Source: a virus
DNA length: 23,010 nt
Strand: one strand, 5' to 3'
Virus record (IMG/VR): IMGVR_UViG_3300031539_000331
Coordinates: 1-23,010 of that record
Positions 20,618-23,010 of this stretch are shown here, in pieces. The position numbers and the translations under genes are program-made. The notes beneath the pieces were generated by a model. That model worked only from the letters and a program-made list of their open reading frames with translations. It did not search any database and was not told the DNA's origin. The first letter of the stretch is position 1. Every line of letters begins with the position of its first letter.

Positions 20618-20820
20618 GTATCCTTCCTCCTCAAGAAGTTTTAAGAAAGCGCCCCGGGGCGGCTGGATGTCAGGCGGGAAAGGAGGTCAAACCCGCCAAC
20701 TTAAAAGGGGGATGCTGCTGCCCCGAGGCTTAAACTGAGGAGGGTGCATCCCCCGTGCAACCTCCCTGGTTGTGCACTACTATGTTCCGGTTTTCGCCGA
20801 AGCAGGATAACCGGAAACCT
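20618..20820 (-). promoter_or_regulatory. Structured leader with four hairpins and anti-SD segments
   Basis: About 200 bases with no credible gene between array 1 and the truncated gene. Hairpins on the minus strand, 5' to 3': TTCCGGTT/AACCGGAA (20816-20785); GTGC-AACC/GGTT-GCAC (20777-20755); GGGGGATGC/GCATCCCCC (20754-20707); GGCGGG/CCCGCC (20697-20673); palindrome CGCCCCGGGGCG (20661-20650). The third loop holds CCTCCTC (20743-20737), an exact complement of the downstream SD GAGGAGG (20632-20626). The fourth loop holds ACCTCCTTT. This suggests control of translation by SD masking. Confidence 0.55.
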
Positions 20821-20875
20821 CCGTGCCTCGCCATGCCTTGCCAGGCCAAGCCTGGCCATGCCTGGCCTCGCCATG
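20821..20875 (-). repeat. CNNGG pentanucleotide array 1 (11 units)
   Basis: Eleven contiguous 5-base units of form CNNGG on the minus strand, starting 3 bases after the stop of the ParB-like gene. The C and GG are constant, and NN varies (AT, GA, CA, TT, CT, AA, AC). No frame is preserved because 5 is not a multiple of 3. GG-N3-GG spacing could also support two-layer G-quadruplexes. Confidence 0.9.
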
Positions 20876-20878
20876 TTT

Positions 20879-21562
20879 CTATCCTAAATCCATCTCATTC
20901 AATGCGTCGCGAAGCCGTACCAATTCTTCGACAACCTGCGGATTGTCCATATTGATGCTGTCGGTTTCGATCAGCTTATTTAGCTGACGCAGCAATAGAA
21001 CCTGTGACTGTCCGGGTAGCATGTCCATTGCCTCGGCCTGCTTCGGTGTAACTACTTTCAGATGATATACACAGCGCTTCAAAGGGATCTTTCCCTCCGG
21101 CCCTTTTGCATATCGCACCTTGCCGACTTTTGTTTGCAGAATCTCCTTGATGCGCTCGACGGTAATACCGAGACTTGACGCTATCGCATTTTCTGAGATT
21201 TTGAGCTGAAGCCCTTTGAGGATTGCCCCGGTTTTTTCCGCTCCCTTGATGCCACTGCCGTGTCGAGCATTCAACCGAAGCGCGTCAAGATACATTTCTT
21301 TTTCACTTGAATATTTGCGAGCAACAACCTCAATTTCTGCATCGGGACCAAAGACTCGCAAATACATTCTTTCCCTATGTATCCCATCAACGATACGCTT
21401 TGATTTTTCATCGATAAGTATGTTGGGGAATACTTCTCCGGCGTCTAATGCAAATACCATATCCTGCACATGAACACCGTCTACTTGTGATCTTGGATAC
21501 AGACCGAAATCCTCAATCAACTCACCAACCTTGATTTTCATAATCGTGTCAGTTGCTACCAT
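20879..21562 (-). CDS. ParB-like nuclease/DNA-binding domain protein
   Basis: 227 aa from ATG 21562 with AAGGAG upstream. Residues about 9-75 form a ParB/sulfiredoxin-like N-terminal domain, with LYPRSQVDGVHVQDMVFAL and the RIVDGIHRERMYL motif (DGIHR at 59-63, the G-x-H-R-x-x-A-type signature). Residues about 110-145 (ISENAIASSLGITVERIKEI) form a helix-turn-helix. A helical Leu/Glu-rich C-terminus follows. Phage ParB-like proteins act in partition, regulation or DNA modification; no parA is seen. It lies between arrays 1 and 2, so those could be its binding sites (inference). Confidence 0.8.
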   Translation of the reverse strand: MVATDTIMKIKVGELIEDFGLYPRSQVDGVHVQDMVFALDAGEVFPNILIDEKSKRIVDGIHRERMYLRVFGPDAEIEVVARKYSSEKEMYLDALRLNARHGSGIKGAEKTGAILKGLQLKISENAIASSLGITVERIKEILQTKVGKVRYAKGPEGKIPLKRCVYHLKVVTPKQAEAMDMLPGQSQVLLLRQLNKLIETDSINMDNPQVVEELVRLRDALNEMDLG

Positions 21563-21585
21563 CTAATTTTCTCCTTATGTAAAAT

Positions 21586-21635
21586 CCTCGCCTTGCCTCG
21601 CCATGCCACGCCACGCCTTGCCCCGCCTGGCCTGG
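21586..21635 (-). repeat. CNNGG pentanucleotide array 2 (10 units)
   Basis: Ten contiguous CNNGG units between the RAMP-like gene (stop at 21650) and the SD of the ParB-like gene. Variable positions include CA, GG, AA, GT, AT, GA. Unlike arrays 1 and 3 it is followed directly by the SD, with no extra hairpins. Confidence 0.9.
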
Positions 21636-21649
21636 CGGCCCCATTAAAC

Positions 21650-22204
21650 CTATTCCACAAGTTCCACCTTGAACTTTCCGAACGGACCGCGCTTCTCGAT
21701 CCGGTAATTGCCGACGCCGATGATCTGACCGGCGATATTCAAATGTTCTTCCACCTGTTCCGGCGTCACGATATCTGTATCGATGGACAGGGTGAGATAA
21801 CAGCCCCACTTGTCGAAACGCGGGCGCGAGCGCATGACCCCTTGCCGCTGGACAATCGCCCGGCGTGTATCGATTTTGTATTCTTTGAGCGGTTCGTCCG
21901 TTTCGGGATCAATCAAGATGCATAACTCATCCATATTGAAGACGGCGGCCTGGAAGACTGATATTGCACTTGCCTTCCCAACCTTTTTGTTTTTCAATCC
22001 GTTCAGAAGTGCAGAACGGAACGCTATGCTTGGTATACAGTAGTTGCCATCATCATCGAAATAGAGTCCGGCCGCCGCCTCTTCTTCAGGCGACGGTATG
22101 CGCTTCGTTTTTGGTCCTCTGTTTACCACCTGCATTTGCGCAGGATTGTGCGTCAGTAGGGAAAATATTCCCGTGACCTTGTTCTTGATTAAAATAAGGT
22201 TCAT
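21650..22204 (-). CDS. Phage protein with RAMP/Cas7-like sequence features
   Basis: 184 aa. The start is ATG 22204, preceded by GGAGGG; an in-frame ATG at 22219 lies before that SD. Residues 58-70 (IPSIAFRSALLNGL) recall the IPGSSLRGAL helix of RAMP proteins. Residues 124-133 (MRSRPRFDKW) and the glycine-rich 162-178 (IGVGNYRIEKRGPFGKF) recall the RAMP G-loop. The same blocks (R-x-R-P-x-F-x-x-W ... A-G-x-x-I-G-x-G-x-x-R) occur in a broad phage family of unknown function. No cas genes or CRISPR array are near. RNA binding is inference. Confidence 0.7.
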   Translation of the reverse strand: MNLILIKNKVTGIFSLLTHNPAQMQVVNRGPKTKRIPSPEEEAAAGLYFDDDGNYCIPSIAFRSALLNGLKNKKVGKASAISVFQAAVFNMDELCILIDPETDEPLKEYKIDTRRAIVQRQGVMRSRPRFDKWGCYLTLSIDTDIVTPEQVEEHLNIAGQIIGVGNYRIEKRGPFGKFKVELVE

Positions 22205-22298
22205 AATGAAACCCTCCATCTTTGCCGTTGTGTGCTACTCTTCCGGTGCCACAACGGCTTTTATTTGGTTCTCTCGAACCTTCCTGCAACGCAGGAAT
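22205..22298 (-). promoter_or_regulatory. Three tandem hairpins in the leader of the RAMP-like gene
   Basis: After array 3 come, on the minus strand: TTCCTGC-GTT-GCAGGAA (22297-22281), GGTTC-GAGA-GAACC with a GNRA tetraloop (22280-22267), and GCCGTTGTG/CACAACGGC with a 17-base loop (22258-22224). The SD GGAGGG follows. No gene is seen. The compact folded series suggests a regulatory RNA leader or a binding site for the encoded protein. Confidence 0.55.
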
Positions 22299-22367
22299 CC
22301 ACGCCACGCCTGCCTTGCCGTGCCTCGCCATGCCATGCCTCGCCGGGCCACGCCCAGCCTCGCCAGG
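22299..22367 (-). repeat. CNNGG pentanucleotide array 3 (14 units)
   Basis: Fourteen units, thirteen of 5 bases and one shortened to CAGG, starting about 20 bases after the stop of the upstream gene. Most units fit CNNGG; the variable pair is often GA, AT or GT. One unit (CTGGG) is exact in frame. The missing base in one unit shows tolerance to length change. Confidence 0.88.
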
Positions 22368-22389
22368 CCTCTTATATAATCCATAATCC

Positions 22390-22722
22390 TCACCTACAAA
22401 TCGCCCCTCCGCAGTCCGCCAGCCGTAAAACAGCCCCGGAGAACGGCGCGGAATCCTTTCCTGGCATTTGACCGAAAACAGGCAGGTCTTCCACACATGC
22501 ATTACTCCCCGGGGCTTGAATAAAACCATCCTCTTGTTTTGGGGTTGCGGCCCCACTCAATCCATTGGCGGCCCCCTTTCGCTGGCCGAGCCGGCGGGTC
22601 TCTGAATGCCACTCAGCCAGCGCATAAGCTCGGCACCCTGCACAGATGCCCTCGACTATCTTCACCAGTTCATTACCTGGATTCTGAGCCATGATATTAT
22701 TATACCACTGACAAGCTCTCAT
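22390..22722 (-). CDS. Hypothetical 110-aa protein
   Basis: ATG 22722 overlaps the upstream stop (ATGA). Includes RACQWYNNIMAQNPGNELVK, then VEGICAGCRAYALAEWHSE and a Cys-containing C-terminus (LADCGGAICR). A C-x2-C is present. No family recognised. Another frame over the same DNA (from 22556) also lacks stops because of the GC-rich array and is less convincing. Array 3 follows the stop. Confidence 0.6.
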   Translation of the reverse strand: MRACQWYNNIMAQNPGNELVKIVEGICAGCRAYALAEWHSETRRLGQRKGAANGLSGAATPKQEDGFIQAPGSNACVEDLPVFGQMPGKDSAPFSGAVLRLADCGGAICR

Positions 22723-23009
22723 GCGCCCTCCAGCTCGGCCATGGTGTACAGCTCGTCGATTCCGACAAGCGGCCTCGACCCATCCCGCTCCCATGACACC
22801 GCTTGATCACAACATTTGCCGTACCATGATCCACATAGCAAGAGTAGAGCAAAAGACGGGCAACTACCGAAAGGCAAGCGAGTGGGAGCGTCATAATACA
22901 GGTCGTCCAACCTAAGCTTGTCGCCGCACTCTGGGCATACTCCAGCCGTGGCGTCTGTGGGTATGGTCAACAATATTCTCCGTTGCTCTTGACGGGTATA
23001 GATTCTCAT
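22719..23009 (-). CDS. Hypothetical Cys-containing 96-aa protein
   Basis: Starts at ATG 23009, one base inside the window, so its SD is not visible and a longer N-terminus cannot be excluded. Residues about 20-28 (VCPECGDKL) give a C-x2-C, and later LLLLCGSWYGKCCDQA adds more Cys. An apolar stretch (SCPSFALLLLCGSW) may be buried or membrane-facing. No family recognised. Confidence 0.65.
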   Translation of the reverse strand: MRIYTRQEQRRILLTIPTDATAGVCPECGDKLRLDDLYYDAPTRLPFGSCPSFALLLLCGSWYGKCCDQAVSWERDGSRPLVGIDELYTMAELEGA

Positions 23010-23010
23010 T

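Noticed and set aside
20701-20875. 58-codon frame starting in array 1 (MARPGMARLGLARHG)
   Set aside because: No SD, a low-complexity start made from the repeat, and it ends inside the structured leader. Judged a by-product of the array.
21549-21809. Frame covering array 2 and the end of the RAMP-like gene
   Set aside because: Shadow of the RAMP-like gene in another frame, extended by the stop-free array.
20821-22367. CNNGG arrays as a CRISPR array
   Set aside because: The units are 5 bases with no spacers and no cas genes nearby, despite the RAMP-like neighbour.
22086-22556. 156-codon frame reading through array 3 (RHGMARHGKAG peptide)
   Set aside because: It is open mainly because GC-rich CNNGG units contain no stops. 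It overlaps better genes on both sides and has no proper SD.

Overview
The window is part of a tailed-phage or prophage genome (podovirus type). Every gene I accept lies on the minus strand, so transcription runs from position 23010 towards 1. Genes are packed head to tail, mostly with 1-4 base start/stop overlaps (ATGA, GTGA, TTGA, TAATG) and good Shine-Dalgarno sites. GTG and TTG starts are common. This fits a bacteriophage of a bacterium with a standard anti-SD; I cannot name the host. No integrase, lysis or CRISPR genes are seen, and the phage continues past both edges.

Left part (1-9890), packaging and morphogenesis. In transcription order: small and large terminase subunits, an AT-rich accessory block (6302-7806: MerR-like HTH, Cys-rich protein and three small proteins), a sigma70-like promoter near 6270-6298, then a 93-aa protein, the head-tail connector/portal, a small basic protein, a hydrophobic Ala/Gly-rich protein, a Bbp19-like protein, scaffold, major capsid protein, a Bbp16-like cement protein, an 89-aa protein, a terminator-like hairpin, and a tail-tubular/adaptor gene cut by the window edge. 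The order resembles the head module of Bordetella phage BPP-1.

Middle (9730-17420), DNA metabolism and accessory genes. A PD-(D/E)XK-like nuclease, an HTH protein, a C5-cytosine methyltransferase with a second long reading frame inside it, YopX and DUF551 proteins, Cys-rich proteins, a replication protein whose gene carries iteron-like repeats, a 29-codon DUF1376 stub, an unknown 231-aa protein and an MT-A70 adenine methyltransferase. The last is preceded by a strong promoter and a leader that can fold into a terminator or a competing 13-bp helix.

Right part (17421-23010), small early-type genes. Three consecutive genes end in a shared element whose small hairpin covaries between copies. A tRNA-like gene lies at 18760-18835. 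Further right is a cassette region where CNNGG pentanucleotide arrays (11, 10 and 14 units) separate a gene of unknown function, a protein with RAMP/Cas7-like sequence features, a ParB-like protein, and a structured leader followed by a truncated gene. The structured leader carries two anti-SD segments. The array/leader/gene layout is the part most likely to be new.
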